Shown in pieces: positions 7,242 to 18,055 of a stretch of DNA of 64,000 nucleotides. The translations under genes and the position numbers were made by a program. Source of the DNA: Candidatus Pelagibacter communis. Lineage in GTDB: Bacteria; Pseudomonadota; Alphaproteobacteria; Pelagibacterales; Pelagibacteraceae. Each line of letters starts with the position of its first letter. The first letter of the stretch is position 1. The notes beneath the pieces are model-generated. The model was not told where the DNA came from. It saw nothing but the letters and a program-made list of their open reading frames with translations, and did no database searches. The stretch spans positions 1 to 64,000 of the forward strand of contig NZ_CVSI01000058.1 in NCBI RefSeq assembly GCF_001179985.1. The letters run 5' to 3'.

Positions 7242-9629
7242 ATGGAAGTTAAATTTAATTCTGCATTATTGCCCTTAAGAGACATTGTCGTATTTCCGCA
7301 CATGGTTATTCCTTTGTTTGTTGGAAGAGATAAGTCAATCACAGCTCTAAATGAAGTTATGAAAAAAGATAAAAAAATTGTTTTAATAACCCAAAAAAAT
7401 TCGGAAGTTGATGATCCAAAGAAAAATGACATTTTTAATTATGGATGTGAGAGTACTATTTTACAATTACTTAAATTACCTGATGGAACTGTTAAAGTTT
7501 TAGTAGAAGGTCTTACTAGAGTAAAAATTAATGAATTCCATGATAATAATGAATTTTTATCTTGCTCTTATGAAAAACTTTCTGAAATTATCAACAAAGA
7601 TGAAGATTTGTTAGAACTTGCATTAAATTCTATCAAAAAATTAGAAAAACTTACATCAATAAATAAAAAAATTTCTAATGAGACAATTAATAATATTAAA
7701 CTTTTAAAAGATCCATCAAAAATTTCAGATAATATTGCATCGCATTTGAATGCAACAATTTCTGAAAAACAACAAGTATTCGAAACACTAGATTTAAAAA
7801 AAAGACTTAATTTAATTAATAAAATTATGGACAACGAAACTAGTATAATTGGTGTTGAAAAAAGAATACGTGGAAGAGTTAAAACTCAAATGGAAAAAAC
7901 ACAAAGAGAATATTATTTAAATGAACAACTTAAAGCTATCCAAAAAGAGTTAGGTGAAATTGAAGACGGTAAAGATGAAACATCAAGTTTAAATAAAGCC
8001 ATAATAAGATCAAAAATGCCAAAAGAAGTTGAAAAAAAATGTATGTCTGAATTAAAAAAACTAAAAAATATGAGCCCAATGTCTGCCGAAGCGACAGTCG
8101 TGCGAAATTATTTAGATTGGATGGTTGACTTACCATGGTTTAAAAAAGACAAAGTGGACATTGATCTTAATAAAGCGCTCAAAATTTTAGATGAGGATCA
8201 TTTTGGTCTAGAAAAAGTTAAAGAAAGGATCGTTGAATTTCTAGCAGTTCAAAAGAGAATGAATAAAATTAGAGGACCAATTTTATGTTTGGTGGGTCCT
8301 CCTGGCGTAGGAAAAACATCACTTGGAAAATCTATTGCAAAGGCAACTAATAGACAATTTGTAAGAATGTCATTAGGCGGTGTTAGAGACGAAGCAGAAA
8401 TAAGAGGTCATAGGAGAACTTATATAGGATCGCTTCCAGGAAAAATAATTCAAATGATGAAAAAAGCTGGAACAAAAAATCCTTTGTTTTTACTTGATGA
8501 GATCGATAAAGTTGGCAATGATTACAGAGGCGATCCTTCTTCAGCATTGCTAGAGGCTTTAGACCCTGAACAGAACACAACATTTAATGATCATTATCTT
8601 GAGGTTGATTACGATCTTTCAGATGTATTATTTGTAACAACAGCAAATACATTAAACATACTTCCGCCTCTCCTTGATAGAATGGAAGTGATTAGAATAC
8701 CTGGGTATACTGAAGATGAAAAAATTAATATTGCTAATAAATATTTATTACCAAAGCAAATCAAAGATAATGGTATTAAAGAAGGAGAAATGAATTTTGG
8801 AGATGATACAATTAAAGATGTAATTAGATATTATACAAAAGAGTCAGGTGTGAGAAACTTAGAAAGAGAAATATCTAAAATATCAAGAAAAGTTGTCAAA
8901 AAGGTTGTTAATAAAGAGACAGAAAAAGTTAAAGTTGATAATAATAATTTATCTGAATTTTTAGGTGTAAGAAAATATAAATTTGGTGAAATTGAGGATA
9001 AAAACAAAGTTGGCATTGTGACAGGTTTAGCTTGGACTGAGTTTGGAGGTGAGATTTTAAAAATTGAAACAGTCAATATGCCCGGTAAAGGGAGAATGCA
9101 AATTACTGGAAAACTTGGAGATGTAATGCAGGAATCTGTAAAAGCAGCCAAATCTTATGTAAGATCAAAATGTTTAGATTTTGGTATAATTCCACCAACT
9201 TTTGAAAAAAAAGATTTTCATATTCATGTCCCAGAGGGAGCAACACCAAAAGATGGACCATCTGCTGGTATAGCCATGGTAACATCAATAGTTTCTTCAA
9301 TAAGTAAAATCCCAGTTAATAAAGACGTGGCGATGACAGGAGAAGTAACCATTACAGGTCAGGTTTTGCCAATTGGTGGTTTGAAGGAAAAACTCCTTGC
9401 AGCTCATAGAGCGGGCATTAAAGAAGTTTTAATTCCAAAAGATAACAAAAAAGATCTTGTTGATGTTCCTAAAAAAGTTAAAGATGATATAAAGATTACA
9501 ACTGTAGAAACAGCTGATGAAGTTCTTAAAATAGCCTTAACAAAAGTTCTCAAACCTGCTGAGTGGGTTGAGGTTGACAGTATATCTGACAACAAAAAAA
9601 GTGAGAAAACACCTGCGAGCATTCAATAA
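7242..9629 (+). CDS. lon: ATP-dependent serine protease Lon
   Basis: 795 residues, LonA type. The N-terminal substrate-binding domain (about 1-200) begins at L-P-L-R-D-I-V-V-F-P, followed by a coiled region and the AAA+ domain with Walker A G-P-P-G-V-G-K-T. The proteolytic domain carries the Ser-Lys dyad: Ser674 in P-K-D-G-P-S-A-G and Lys717 in G-G-L-K-E-K-L, with the 43-residue spacing of E. coli Lon. It degrades damaged and short-lived regulatory proteins. It follows clpX by 65 bases with its own promoter. hupB, which commonly follows lon in alphaproteobacteria, is absent here. Confidence 0.97.
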   Translation: MEVKFNSALLPLRDIVVFPHMVIPLFVGRDKSITALNEVMKKDKKIVLITQKNSEVDDPKKNDIFNYGCESTILQLLKLPDGTVKVLVEGLTRVKINEFHDNNEFLSCSYEKLSEIINKDEDLLELALNSIKKLEKLTSINKKISNETINNIKLLKDPSKISDNIASHLNATISEKQQVFETLDLKKRLNLINKIMDNETSIIGVEKRIRGRVKTQMEKTQREYYLNEQLKAIQKELGEIEDGKDETSSLNKAIIRSKMPKEVEKKCMSELKKLKNMSPMSAEATVVRNYLDWMVDLPWFKKDKVDIDLNKALKILDEDHFGLEKVKERIVEFLAVQKRMNKIRGPILCLVGPPGVGKTSLGKSIAKATNRQFVRMSLGGVRDEAEIRGHRRTYIGSLPGKIIQMMKKAGTKNPLFLLDEIDKVGNDYRGDPSSALLEALDPEQNTTFNDHYLEVDYDLSDVLFVTTANTLNILPPLLDRMEVIRIPGYTEDEKINIANKYLLPKQIKDNGIKEGEMNFGDDTIKDVIRYYTKESGVRNLEREISKISRKVVKKVVNKETEKVKVDNNNLSEFLGVRKYKFGEIEDKNKVGIVTGLAWTEFGGEILKIETVNMPGKGRMQITGKLGDVMQESVKAAKSYVRSKCLDFGIIPPTFEKKDFHIHVPEGATPKDGPSAGIAMVTSIVSSISKIPVNKDVAMTGEVTITGQVLPIGGLKEKLLAAHRAGIKEVLIPKDNKKDLVDVPKKVKDDIKITTVETADEVLKIALTKVLKPAEWVEVDSISDNKKSEKTPASIQ

Positions 9630-9642
9630 ATTATAATTTACA

Positions 9643-9671
9643 TTGAACCAACACTGATGTAAAAGTACAGC
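9643..9671 (+). promoter_or_regulatory. Candidate promoter of tRNA-Val/tRNA-Asp
   Basis: TTGAAC (9643-9648) and TACAGC (9666-9671) are separated by 17 bases. The -10 element ends 8 bases before the 5' end of tRNA-Val, so the transcript would start almost at the mature tRNA end. The -10 match is poor. Confidence 0.4.
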
Positions 9672-9679
9672 TCTTTGGA

Positions 9680-9755
9680 GGGCGGTTAGCTCAGTTGGTA
9701 GAGCATCTCGTTTACACCGAGGGGGTCAAAGGTTCGAGTCCTTTACTGCCCACCA
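9680..9755 (+). tRNA. tRNA-Val (anticodon UAC)
   Basis: 76 bases with encoded CCA. The acceptor stem GGGCGGT pairs with ACTGCCC (one G-U), the D-stem is GCTC/GAGC, the anticodon loop TTTACAC gives TAC, and the T-loop is TTCGAGT. It is followed 20 bases later by tRNA-Asp, probably on the same transcript. Confidence 0.97.
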
Positions 9756-9774
9756 AAGATATTTTATTTAAAAA

Positions 9775-9851
9775 GGGGGTGTAGCTCAGTTGGTTAGAGC
9801 GATCGCCTGTCACGCGATAGGTCGCGGGTTCGAGTCCCGTCACTCCCGCCA
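9775..9851 (+). tRNA. tRNA-Asp (anticodon GUC)
   Basis: 77 bases with encoded CCA. The acceptor stem GGGGGTG pairs with CACTCCC, the discriminator base is G as usual for tRNA-Asp, the anticodon stem ATCGC/GCGAT encloses the loop CTGTCAC giving GTC, and the T-arm CGGGTTCGAGTCCCG is perfect. It lies 104 bases upstream of nuoA. Confidence 0.97.
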
Positions 9852-9868
9852 TAATGATAACTATTATC
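9850..9868 (+). promoter_or_regulatory. Fur-box-like palindrome between tRNA-Asp and nuoA
   Basis: The 19 bases match the classical enterobacterial Fur box (GATAATGATAATCATTATC) at 16 positions. They contain a perfect inverted repeat, TGATAA and TTATCA around CTA (9855-9869). The left end overlaps the last two bases of tRNA-Asp. The background is A/T-rich, which raises the chance of such a match. An alternative reading is a weak hairpin at the tRNA 3' end, but no T-run follows. Confidence 0.3.
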
Positions 9869-9941
9869 AATTAACGAAATCTTATAGCAAATAAGCCAAT
9901 AAAAACGTGACGTAACTGCACTTTAATTTAGTGTTAAACAT

Positions 9942-9947
9942 TATATA
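9942..9947 (+). promoter_or_regulatory. Candidate -10 element of the nuo operon
   Basis: TATATA ends 8 bases before the nuoA ATG (9956). I see no convincing -35 element 16 to 18 bases upstream. If it is used, the nuo mRNA would be nearly leaderless. Confidence 0.3.
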
Positions 9948-9955
9948 TACACATT

Positions 9956-10324
9956 ATGTCTTTAGAATTTTTAAATAATTATTTAACTATAGTAATTTTT
10001 TTGGCCATAGCCTTACTATTAAGCTTAGGTTTTGTGATATTAAATTTTGCTTTTTCACCAAAAAAGCCTGATCCAGAAAAATTATCTGCTTATGAGTGTG
10101 GTTTTGAACCATTTAATGACTCTAGAATGGAATTTGATATAAGATTTTATTTAGTTGCAATATTATTTATAATTTTTGATTTAGAAATTGCATTTTTATT
10201 CCCCTGGGCAATTACTTTAGGTAACATAGGTATTTTTGGTTTCTTTTCTATGATGTTATTTTTATTTATATTAACTATTGGTTTTATTTATGAATGGAAG
10301 AAGGGTGCTTTAGATTGGGAATAA
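9956..10324 (+). CDS. nuoA: NADH-quinone oxidoreductase subunit A
   Basis: 122 residues with three membrane helices (about 10-32, 64-84, 90-112). The conserved loop Y-E-C-G-F-E-P-F (46-53, Cys48) and the acidic [12 protein letters not shown] segment from 74 are diagnostic. It is a small membrane subunit at the junction of the two arms of complex I, near the quinone site. It is the first gene of the complete 14-gene nuo operon. nuoB starts one base after its stop. Confidence 0.97.
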   Translation: MSLEFLNNYLTIVIFLAIALLLSLGFVILNFAFSPKKPDPEKLSAYECGFEPFNDSRMEFDIRFYLVAILFIIFDLEIAFLFPWAITLGNIGIFGFFSMMLFLFILTIGFIYEWKKGALDWE

Positions 10325-10325
10325 T

Positions 10326-10847
10326 ATGAATTTGACACACAGAGAAAAACAAATACCTGAAGAATTTAAAGATCTTGCAAAAGAATTTGCTGACAAAGGT
10401 TTTATAACTACTTCAATGGATAATTTAATTAACTGGGCTCGTTCAGGTTCTTTACACTGGATGACATTTGGTCTTGCATGTTGCGCTGTAGAAATGATGC
10501 AAACATCTATGCCAAGATACGATCTTGAGAGATTTGGTGCAGCCCCAAGAGCTTCACCTAGACAATCAGACGTTATGATTGTTGCTGGAACGTTAACAAA
10601 CAAAATGGCACCAGCACTAAGAAAGGTTTATGATCAAATGCCAGAGCCGAGATATGTGATTTCAATGGGAAGCTGTGCTAACGGTGGAGGATATTATCAC
10701 TACTCTTATTCAGTTGTTAGAGGTTGCGATAGAATAGTTCCAGTCGATGTTTATGTACCTGGTTGTCCGCCTTCAGCAGAAGCATTGTTGTATGGAATAT
10801 TACAACTGCAAAAAAAAATAAGAAATCGCGGATCTTTACAAAGATAA
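10326..10847 (+). CDS. nuoB: NADH-quinone oxidoreductase subunit B
   Basis: 173 residues. It carries cluster N2, the terminal 4Fe-4S centre that reduces quinone. The ligands are visible as the tandem Cys52-Cys53 in G-L-A-C-C-A-V-E-M, Cys117 in G-S-C-A-N-G-G and Cys147 in P-G-C-P-P. It belongs to the peripheral arm, in contact with NuoD and the membrane. The reading frame is packed between nuoA and nuoC with one-base gaps, so translation is probably coupled. Confidence 0.98.
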   Translation: MNLTHREKQIPEEFKDLAKEFADKGFITTSMDNLINWARSGSLHWMTFGLACCAVEMMQTSMPRYDLERFGAAPRASPRQSDVMIVAGTLTNKMAPALRKVYDQMPEPRYVISMGSCANGGGYYHYSYSVVRGCDRIVPVDVYVPGCPPSAEALLYGILQLQKKIRNRGSLQR

Positions 10848-10848
10848 A

Positions 10849-11442
10849 ATGTCATTATCAAACTTAGAAAAAAAAATTAATTCTGAATTAACAACAAAAA
10901 TTAATTCATCTAGAATTAATCATAATCAACTTGAAATTCAGATAAATAAAGATTCACTGCTTGATGTTGTAATTTTTTTAAAAAAGAACAATTTTACTAA
11001 ATTTAGACAATTAATAGATATTACTGCAGTAGACTATATTAATAGTGAAAATAGATTTAAGATGATTTATTTATTTTTAAGCCATGAATTAAATTCAAGA
11101 TTAAACATAAATTTTAATATTAATGAAAATGAGGTTGTTAATTCCCTCACAAAAATTTTTCCCTCTGCTAACTGGATGGAAAGAGAAGTTTTTGATATGT
11201 ACGGTATTAAGTTTAATGATCATCCAGACCTAAGACGAATACTTACAGACTATGGGTTTTCTGGACACCCTTTAAGAAAAGACTTTCCTATCACAGGTCA
11301 TACAGAAGTTAGATATAGTGAGGAAAAGAAAAAAGTTATATATGAGCCGGTAAAACTTGAGCAAAATTATAGAAATTTCGATTATTCAAGTCCTTGGGAA
11401 GGAACAGAATATATTAAAGAATTGCAAAAAAAAAATGACTAA
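10849..11442 (+). CDS. nuoC: NADH-quinone oxidoreductase subunit C
   Basis: 197 residues, the 30-kDa subunit of the peripheral arm, with no cofactor. The signature is [10 protein letters not shown] followed by [13 protein letters not shown] and H-P-L-R-K-D-F-P. It is separate from nuoD, as in other alphaproteobacteria and unlike the fused NuoCD of E. coli. The 3' end overlaps nuoD by 8 bases (ATGACTAA), a coupling arrangement used repeatedly in this window. Confidence 0.97.
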   Translation: MSLSNLEKKINSELTTKINSSRINHNQLEIQINKDSLLDVVIFLKKNNFTKFRQLIDITAVDYINSENRFKMIYLFLSHELNSRLNINFNINENEVVNSLTKIFPSANWMEREVFDMYGIKFNDHPDLRRILTDYGFSGHPLRKDFPITGHTEVRYSEEKKKVIYEPVKLEQNYRNFDYSSPWEGTEYIKELQKKND

Positions 11443-12610
11443 AGAAAAGAAAACACTAAATTTAAATTTTGGTCCTCAGCACCCTGCTGCGCATGGAGTT
11501 TTGAGATTAATATTAGAATTAGATGGTGAAGTAGTTGAAAAAGCTGATCCACATATAGGTTTGTTGCATAGGGGTACTGAAAAATTAATCGAAAATAAAA
11601 CTTACTCACAAGCTATCCCATATTTTGATCGACTAGATTACGTGGCACCAATGAATCAAGAACATGCGTTTGCTTTGGCAATTGAAAAAATAATGGATAT
11701 TGAAGTTCCGATTCGAGGTCAATACATTAGAGTTATATTCTGTGAGATTGGAAGAATTTTAAGTCATATTTTAAATATTACCACGCAAGCTTTAGATGTT
11801 GGTGCTTTAACTCCGTCTCTTTGGGGATTTGAAGAAAGAGAAAAACTGATGGGCTTTTACGAGAGAGTATCTGGTTCAAGACTACACGCAAACTATTTTA
11901 GACCGGGTGGAGTTCATAAAGATTTACCGAGAGGCTTAGAAAAAGACATATTTGATTTTTGCAAAACATTCCCAAAAATTATTGATGATTTAGAAACATT
12001 ATTGACAGATAACAGGATATTTAAACAAAGAAATGTTGATATTGGAATAGTATCTAAGGAGGATGCATTAAATTACTCATTTTCAGGCGTAATGCTCAGG
12101 GGTTCAGGAATTCCGTGGGACTTAAGAAAATCAGAACCATACGATTGTTATGAACAAATTAATTTTAAAATACCAGTTGGAAAAAACGGAGATTGTTACG
12201 ATAGATATTTATGTAGAATTGAAGAAATGAGGGAAAGTGTAAAAATCATTGAGCAATGTTTACAAAATTTACCTAGCGGGCCAGTAAAATCACTTGATAA
12301 CAAGATAACCCCTCCTTCAAAAAAAGATATTAAACAATCTATGGAGGCTCTTATACATCATTTTAAATTGTTTACTGAGGGTTATCGGGTAAAAAAAGAT
12401 GAAATTTATCAAGCTGTTGAGGCACCTAAGGGTGAGTTTGGTGTTTATTTAATTTCAGACGGCACTAATAGACCATATAAATGTAAAATAAGAGCACCTG
12501 GTTTTTCTCATCTTCAAGCTATGGACTATTTAATTAAAGGCCACATGTTAGCAGATGTACCTGCTGTTTTAGGCTCTTTAGATATCGTTTTTGGAGAGAT
12601 AGATCGATGA
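11435..12610 (+). CDS. nuoD: NADH-quinone oxidoreductase subunit D
   Basis: 391 residues from ATG 11435. The open frame extends 26 codons further upstream inside nuoC, but the family begins with the segment leading to [11 protein letters not shown], only ten residues after this ATG. The protein is the 49-kDa subunit, related to the large subunit of NiFe hydrogenases, and forms the quinone-binding cavity with NuoB. Conserved H-R-G-T-E and the C-terminal D-I-V-F-G-E-I-D-R are present. It overlaps nuoE by 4 bases (ATGA). Confidence 0.97.
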   Translation: MTKEKKTLNLNFGPQHPAAHGVLRLILELDGEVVEKADPHIGLLHRGTEKLIENKTYSQAIPYFDRLDYVAPMNQEHAFALAIEKIMDIEVPIRGQYIRVIFCEIGRILSHILNITTQALDVGALTPSLWGFEEREKLMGFYERVSGSRLHANYFRPGGVHKDLPRGLEKDIFDFCKTFPKIIDDLETLLTDNRIFKQRNVDIGIVSKEDALNYSFSGVMLRGSGIPWDLRKSEPYDCYEQINFKIPVGKNGDCYDRYLCRIEEMRESVKIIEQCLQNLPSGPVKSLDNKITPPSKKDIKQSMEALIHHFKLFTEGYRVKKDEIYQAVEAPKGEFGVYLISDGTNRPYKCKIRAPGFSHLQAMDYLIKGHMLADVPAVLGSLDIVFGEIDR

Positions 12611-13215
12611 GTATAAAAAAAGTTTCTAAGGACCAACCAGATAAATTTATATTCAATCAGGAAAATTTAAACATAGCTAATAAAATAGTTTTAAATTATC
12701 CAACAGGAAAAAAAAAAAGCGCTGTTATGGCTTTATTATACATTGCTCAAAAACAAAATGATAATTGGATACCTCTAGCAGCAATGAAGTATATAGCAAA
12801 ATTTTTAGATATTTCTTATATAAATGTATATGAAGTCGCAACCTTCTATTCAATGTATAATCTAAAACCTGTTGGAAAATATTTTGTTCAAATTTGTACC
12901 ACAACACCTTGTATGATAAGAGGCGCATATAAACTTGTCGATGTTTGTAAAAAAAATATTTCCGAAAAAGAAAGTGAACTCTCAAGTAATAAAAATTGCT
13001 CTTGGACCGAAGTGGAATGCCTTGGTGCCTGCATAAATGCTCCAATGGCTCAAATTAATGAGGATTATTATGAGGATTTAAATGTAAAACAGTTTGAAAA
13101 CATAATTAAAGATATATTAAAAGATAAAAAACCTAAACCAGGGTCATATCGTGGTAGAGTAAATTCAGAACCTGAAAAAAATAGACAAACTTTAATAGAG
13201 AACAAAAATGCTTGA
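12607..13215 (+). CDS. nuoE: NADH-quinone oxidoreductase subunit E
   Basis: 202 residues, the 24-kDa thioredoxin-like subunit of the NADH-oxidising module. Cluster N1a (2Fe-2S) ligands are Cys97 and Cys102 (C-T-T-T-P-C) plus Cys138 and Cys142 (C-L-G-A-C), with the expected 5/36/4 spacing. An extra Cys131 lies seven residues before Cys138. A basic, probably flexible C-terminal extension follows from about 175. It overlaps nuoD by 4 bases and nuoF by 8. Confidence 0.97.
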   Translation: MSIKKVSKDQPDKFIFNQENLNIANKIVLNYPTGKKKSAVMALLYIAQKQNDNWIPLAAMKYIAKFLDISYINVYEVATFYSMYNLKPVGKYFVQICTTTPCMIRGAYKLVDVCKKNISEKESELSSNKNCSWTEVECLGACINAPMAQINEDYYEDLNVKQFENIIKDILKDKKPKPGSYRGRVNSEPEKNRQTLIENKNA

Positions 13216-14551
13216 GGATAAAGATAGAATTTTTAAAAATTTATATAATGATTTAGGTGCTGACATAGGCTCGGCGAAAAATAGAGGAGATTGGTCTAAT
13301 ACAAAAGAAATCTGTTCTAAAGGACGAGACTGGATAATAGAAGAAGTAAAAAAATCAGAGTTGAGGGGTAGAGGAGGTGCGGGCTTTCCAACTGGTCTAA
13401 AATGGTCTTTTGCGCCAAAAAAAGTGGGAGCCAAACCTCATTACTTAGTAATTAATGCCGATGAGTCTGAACCTGGCACATGTAAAGATAGAGATATTTT
13501 AAGATTTGAACCTCATAAACTTATTGAGGGTTGCTTAATTGCTTCATACGCAGTCAATGCTCATAAATGTTACATTTATTTGAGAGGAGAATATTACAAT
13601 GAGGGTTTAAAACTTCAAAACGCAATTGATGAGGCTTATAAAGCTAATCTTATTGGAAAAAATTCATCAGGCACTGGATGGGAACTTGATATTTATATAC
13701 ACTATGGTGCGGGTGCATATATCTGTGGAGAAGAAACTGCTCTTTTAGAAAGTATTGAAGGCAACAAAGGACAACCAAGGTTAAAACCACCTTTTCCCGC
13801 TTTAGTAGGATTATATGGATGTCCAACAATTATAAATAACGTTGAAACTATAGCTGTTATACCTACAATATTAAGAAAAGGATCAAAATGGTTTGCATCT
13901 TTGGGTAAACCAAAAAACACTGGAACTAAAATATTTTGTATTTCAGGCAATGTTAATAGCCCATGTAACGTTGAGGAAGAAATGGGCATTAAGTTAAAAG
14001 ACTTAATAGAAAAACATGCAGGTGGAGTTGTTGGAGGGTGGGATAATTTACAAGCCGTTATTCCAGGCGGCTCGTCTATGCCAATGTTAAGCAAAGAAAT
14101 AAGTGAAAATATAACTATGGACTTTGACTCATTAGTAGAAAATAACAGTGGATTAGGCACAGCAGGAATAATTGTTATAAATAAGGATCAAGATATTATT
14201 AAATGTATGGCTAGAATAGCTAGATTTTATAAACATGAAAGTTGTGGTCAATGCACACCATGCAGAGAAGGTTCAGGTTGGATGTGGAGAATTTTAGAAA
14301 GGATGGCAAGAGGAGAGGCTTCAAAAGATGAGATTAATATGCTTTCTGACGTTACTAAACAAATCGAAGGTCATACTATTTGTGCGTTTGGGGAAGGTTC
14401 AGCCTGGCCAGTACAAGGTTTATTGAGGCATTTCAAAAAAGAAATTATTGAGAGAAATAATTTTGACCCATTAATTAAAAATAAAAAAAATATTCCTTAT
14501 TTAATTGACCAACATTTATTAGAGGAAGATATTAAAAATGTTAAAAGTTAA
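13208..14551 (+). CDS. nuoF: NADH-quinone oxidoreductase subunit F
   Basis: 447 residues, the 51-kDa subunit that binds NADH and FMN. The glycine-rich [10 protein letters not shown] segment at 54-63 forms the nucleotide site. Cluster N3 ligands are Cys346, Cys349 and Cys352 (C-G-Q-C-T-P-C) with Cys392 in T-I-C-A-F-G. It is the entry point of electrons into complex I. It overlaps nuoE by 8 bases and nuoG by 14. Confidence 0.98.
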   Translation: MLEDKDRIFKNLYNDLGADIGSAKNRGDWSNTKEICSKGRDWIIEEVKKSELRGRGGAGFPTGLKWSFAPKKVGAKPHYLVINADESEPGTCKDRDILRFEPHKLIEGCLIASYAVNAHKCYIYLRGEYYNEGLKLQNAIDEAYKANLIGKNSSGTGWELDIYIHYGAGAYICGEETALLESIEGNKGQPRLKPPFPALVGLYGCPTIINNVETIAVIPTILRKGSKWFASLGKPKNTGTKIFCISGNVNSPCNVEEEMGIKLKDLIEKHAGGVVGGWDNLQAVIPGGSSMPMLSKEISENITMDFDSLVENNSGLGTAGIIVINKDQDIIKCMARIARFYKHESCGQCTPCREGSGWMWRILERMARGEASKDEINMLSDVTKQIEGHTICAFGEGSAWPVQGLLRHFKKEIIERNNFDPLIKNKKNIPYLIDQHLLEEDIKNVKS

Positions 14552-16559
14552 AGTTAACGATATTGATCTTGAGGTAGAAGAAGGTCTAACAGTTTTGCAA
14601 GCTTGCGAACTAGCGGGTGCTGAAATACCTAGATTTTGTTATCATGAAAAACTATCGATTGCTGGAAACTGCAGAATGTGCCTAGTAGAAATTGAAAAAT
14701 CAAAAAAACCTGTTGCCTCATGTGCAATGCCAGTTGCAGATGGAATGAATATCAAAACAAATACAAAATTAGTTGAAAAGGCTAGAAAAGGAGTAATGGA
14801 ATTTCTTTTGGCAAATCATCCTTTAGATTGTCCCGTTTGTGACCAAGGTGGAGAATGTGATTTGCAAGATCAATCAATGTTTTATGGAATTGATAAATCA
14901 AGATTTAAGGAAAATAAAAGATTTGTGCCAGAAAAATATATGGGCCCATTAATAAAGACTCAGATGACTAGGTGTATACACTGTACAAGGTGTGTAAGAT
15001 TTGCAACTGAGGTAGCTGGTGTTCCAGAAATTGGCGCCATTGGCAGAGGTGAAGATATGCAAATCACAACTTATTTAGAAAAATCAATGGAGTCTGAACT
15101 ATCAGCAAATGTTATTGATTTATGTCCAGTGGGAGCACTTACTTCTAAACCATATGTATTTGAAGCAAGACCTTGGGAGTTAAAAAAAACTGAAACTGTA
15201 GATGTTATGGATGCAGTTGGTTCTAATATACGTGTTGATACTTACGGGTGGGAAGTAAAAAGAATTTTACCAAAAATAAATGAAGATATTAATGAAGAAT
15301 GGATATCAGATAAAACTAGATATGCATGTGATGGTTTAAAGTATCAAAGATTAGATACCCCTTATATTAAAAAAGAAAATAGTTTTAAAAAAATTAATTG
15401 GTCAGATGCATTTCAAATTTTAAAAGATAAAATAAATGTCACAAAACCTGAAAAAATAGCAGGTTTAACTGGTGATCTTACAAATATGGAAACATTATTT
15501 GCATGCAAAGAATTGTTTCAAAAAGTTCTAAAATCTAAAAATTTAGAATCTAGAGAGAAAAATATTTATATAAATTTAAATGATAGAAAAAACTACATTT
15601 TTAATTCTGAAATAAAAGGTATTGAAAAAAGTGATTTCATTTTATTAATTGGCACCAATCCAAGATATGAAGCCACAATGTTGAATGCTAGAATAAGAAA
15701 GTCTTTTTTAAAAAATAATACAGAAATCTTTTCTTTAGAGGATTTGGGTAATCTGACATACGATTATAAAGTACTTTCAAATACGACAGAGGAATTAAAA
15801 AAAATTATCAAAAGTAATAGTGATATCTCAGATAAAATTAAAAATGCAAAATATCCTTTAATAATATTTGGTGAGTCAGCTCTTACATTGAACTCATCTA
15901 AATATTTGTTTGAAGGTTTTAAAAAATTTTTAAATGAAAATAATAAAATTACCGAGGAATGGAATTCATTAAATATACTAAATACCAATGCTTCAGCTGT
16001 TGGTTCTTATGACCTTGATATTGTTTGTAAAACTAACGACACATTAGAAAAAATAAACAAAAACTTTTTTGAAATAATCTTTCTAATTGGCCAAGATAAT
16101 ATCTCAATAAATAAAAAAAATGAATTTATAGTTTATATAGGAAGTCATGGAGACAAAGGTGCTGAAATAGCTGATCTTGTACTTCCAGGTGCTGCATTTA
16201 CAGAACAAAATGGATATTTTACAAATTTAGAAGGAAAGTTGCAGATGGCATTTAAAGCTTCTTACCCCCCTGGAGAAGCAAAAGAAGATTGGGTTATAAT
16301 CAATGAAATATCTAAATTGATCTCCGGAAATAGTTTGTTTAAAGATAAAAATGAACTTTTAAATGCGATGAACAGTTATATTAACTCAAATAAAAAAAAT
16401 GAATTTTCAAATTTGTTCAAAGAAGAATATATAAATGAAAAGATTCTAACTTTGCCCATAGATTATTATCATTCAAATGTTATTGCTAGATCATCAAAAA
16501 CTATGAATGAATGTAGAAATATTAGATTCAAATTAAAAAAAACAGGTACCGAAGGCTAG
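14538..16559 (+). CDS. nuoG: NADH-quinone oxidoreductase subunit G
   Basis: 673 residues, the 75-kDa Fe-S subunit. The N-terminal 2Fe-2S ferredoxin domain (N1b) uses Cys34, 45, 48 and 62. His94 with Cys98, 101 and 107 binds N5, and Cys146, 149, 152 and 196 bind N4. The C-terminal two thirds is molybdopterin-oxidoreductase-like but without a cofactor, and here it is degenerate and Lys/Asn-rich. I do not see the extra N7 cluster cysteines found in E. coli. It passes electrons from NuoF towards NuoI. Confidence 0.97.
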   Translation: MLKVKVNDIDLEVEEGLTVLQACELAGAEIPRFCYHEKLSIAGNCRMCLVEIEKSKKPVASCAMPVADGMNIKTNTKLVEKARKGVMEFLLANHPLDCPVCDQGGECDLQDQSMFYGIDKSRFKENKRFVPEKYMGPLIKTQMTRCIHCTRCVRFATEVAGVPEIGAIGRGEDMQITTYLEKSMESELSANVIDLCPVGALTSKPYVFEARPWELKKTETVDVMDAVGSNIRVDTYGWEVKRILPKINEDINEEWISDKTRYACDGLKYQRLDTPYIKKENSFKKINWSDAFQILKDKINVTKPEKIAGLTGDLTNMETLFACKELFQKVLKSKNLESREKNIYINLNDRKNYIFNSEIKGIEKSDFILLIGTNPRYEATMLNARIRKSFLKNNTEIFSLEDLGNLTYDYKVLSNTTEELKKIIKSNSDISDKIKNAKYPLIIFGESALTLNSSKYLFEGFKKFLNENNKITEEWNSLNILNTNASAVGSYDLDIVCKTNDTLEKINKNFFEIIFLIGQDNISINKKNEFIVYIGSHGDKGAEIADLVLPGAAFTEQNGYFTNLEGKLQMAFKASYPPGEAKEDWVIINEISKLISGNSLFKDKNELLNAMNSYINSNKKNEFSNLFKEEYINEKILTLPIDYYHSNVIARSSKTMNECRNIRFKLKKTGTEG

Positions 16560-16560
16560 T

Positions 16561-17559
16561 ATGGAGTATTTAAATATTTTATTATCAGAGACTTACAAAA
16601 TTTTGTTTCTTTTGTTACCAGTTTTAGTTTCAGTCGCTATGATCGTATGGCTAGATAGACGTATTTGGGCTTTTGTTCAAAAAAGAAAAGGACCAAACGT
16701 TGTTGGACCTTTTGGATTACTCCAATCTTTAGCGGATGCTTTAAAATACATATTTAAGGAAATAATAATTCCTGCAAGCTCAAACAAAATTATTTTTATT
16801 CTTGCTCCCATAGTTACAATGACACTTGCTTTAGTGGCTTGGGCAGTAATTCCATTTAGTGAAGATTTTGTGCTAGCAGACATTAATGTTGGAATATTAT
16901 ATATTTTTGCAATTTCATCGTTAGGTGTTTATGGAATTATAATGGGAGGTTGGGCCTCAAACTCAAAATATCCTTTTTTAGGTTCGATTAGATCTGCTGC
17001 ACAAATGGTTTCTTATGAAGTTTCAATAGGTGTAATAATAATAAATGTTTTGCTATGTGTAGGTTCTTTAAAATTAAGTGACATTGTATTAGCTCAAGAA
17101 AACATATGGTTTGTAGTTCCGCTTTTTCCTATGTTTGTAATTTTTTTTATTTCTGCGTTAGCAGAGACAAATCGACCACCATTTGATTTGCCCGAAGCAG
17201 AGGCAGAGTTAGTATCTGGATACCAAACAGAATATTCAGGAATGATGTATGCAATGTTTTGGTTAGGCGAATATGCAAATATTTTATTAATGTGTGCATT
17301 AGGTTCTATATTGTTTTTAGGTGGTTGGCTCTCTCCTTTAGATATTTTTCCCTTTACAATGGTACCAGATCCACTGTGGCTAGTTATAAAAATACTTTTT
17401 TTATTTATTTTATTTGCTTTAGTTAAAGCTATTGTACCAAGATATAGATATGATCAATTGATGAGACTAGGATGGAAAGTATTTTTACCAATTTCATTAA
17501 TTTGGGTTGTTTTAACTTCTGGCTACTTATTGTATTTTGATCTATTACCAAAAAGCTAA
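16561..17559 (+). CDS. nuoH: NADH-quinone oxidoreductase subunit H
   Basis: 332 residues, about eight membrane helices. It forms the membrane part of the quinone chamber and links quinone chemistry to the proton pumps. The conserved loops [11 protein letters not shown] and [11 protein letters not shown] are intact. The gene starts one base after the nuoG stop. Confidence 0.98.
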   Translation: MEYLNILLSETYKILFLLLPVLVSVAMIVWLDRRIWAFVQKRKGPNVVGPFGLLQSLADALKYIFKEIIIPASSNKIIFILAPIVTMTLALVAWAVIPFSEDFVLADINVGILYIFAISSLGVYGIIMGGWASNSKYPFLGSIRSAAQMVSYEVSIGVIIINVLLCVGSLKLSDIVLAQENIWFVVPLFPMFVIFFISALAETNRPPFDLPEAEAELVSGYQTEYSGMMYAMFWLGEYANILLMCALGSILFLGGWLSPLDIFPFTMVPDPLWLVIKILFLFILFALVKAIVPRYRYDQLMRLGWKVFLPISLIWVVLTSGYLLYFDLLPKS

Positions 17560-17561
17560 TA

Positions 17562-18047
17562 ATGAAAATATCTAGATTTATAAAAACTGTTTTTATGTTT
17601 GACTTTTTAAGAGGTTTAATGATCGCGATAAAAGAAATGTTTAAACCAAAAAAAACTATCAACTATCCTTTTGAAAAGGGTAAAATAAGTCCAAGGTTTA
17701 GAGGAGAGCACGCATTAAGAAGATATCCTAATGGAGAAGAAAGATGTATCGCATGTAAGTTATGTGAGGCTGTTTGTCCAGCGCAAGCAATTACAATAGA
17801 ATCTAGCGAAAGAGAAGATGGTAGCAGAAAAACTACTAGATATGATATCGATATGTTAAAGTGTATTTATTGTGGTTTATGCGAAGAGTCTTGTCCTGTA
17901 GATGCGATTGTGCAGGGCCCAAATTTTGAGTTCGCAACAGAAACCAGAGAAGAGCTTTATTATACAAAAGAAAAACTTCTTGAAAATGGAGATAGATGGG
18001 AAAGTGTTTTAGCCGCAAATATTAAGGCAGATAATCCACATAGATAA
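17562..18047 (+). CDS. nuoI: NADH-quinone oxidoreductase subunit I
   Basis: 161 residues, the ferredoxin-like subunit carrying clusters N6a and N6b. Two complete C-x2-C-x2-C-x3-C-P motifs are at Cys62/65/68/72 and Cys101/104/107/111. The N-terminal amphipathic helix (about 1-30) anchors it at the membrane beside NuoH. It starts 2 bases after nuoH. Confidence 0.98.
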   Translation: MKISRFIKTVFMFDFLRGLMIAIKEMFKPKKTINYPFEKGKISPRFRGEHALRRYPNGEERCIACKLCEAVCPAQAITIESSEREDGSRKTTRYDIDMLKCIYCGLCEESCPVDAIVQGPNFEFATETREELYYTKEKLLENGDRWESVLAANIKADNPHR

Positions 18048-18055
18048 TTATTTAC

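Noticed and set aside
7226-7246. 7-bp inverted repeat TCCATAT/ATATGGA around the lon start codon, a possible RNA thermometer.
   Set aside because: The left arm overlaps the perfect TATAAT of the lon promoter, so transcription should begin near 7242 and the left arm would not be in the RNA.
11357-11434. 26-codon extension of nuoD.
   Set aside because: It lies wholly within nuoC, and the conserved N-terminus begins just after ATG 11435.
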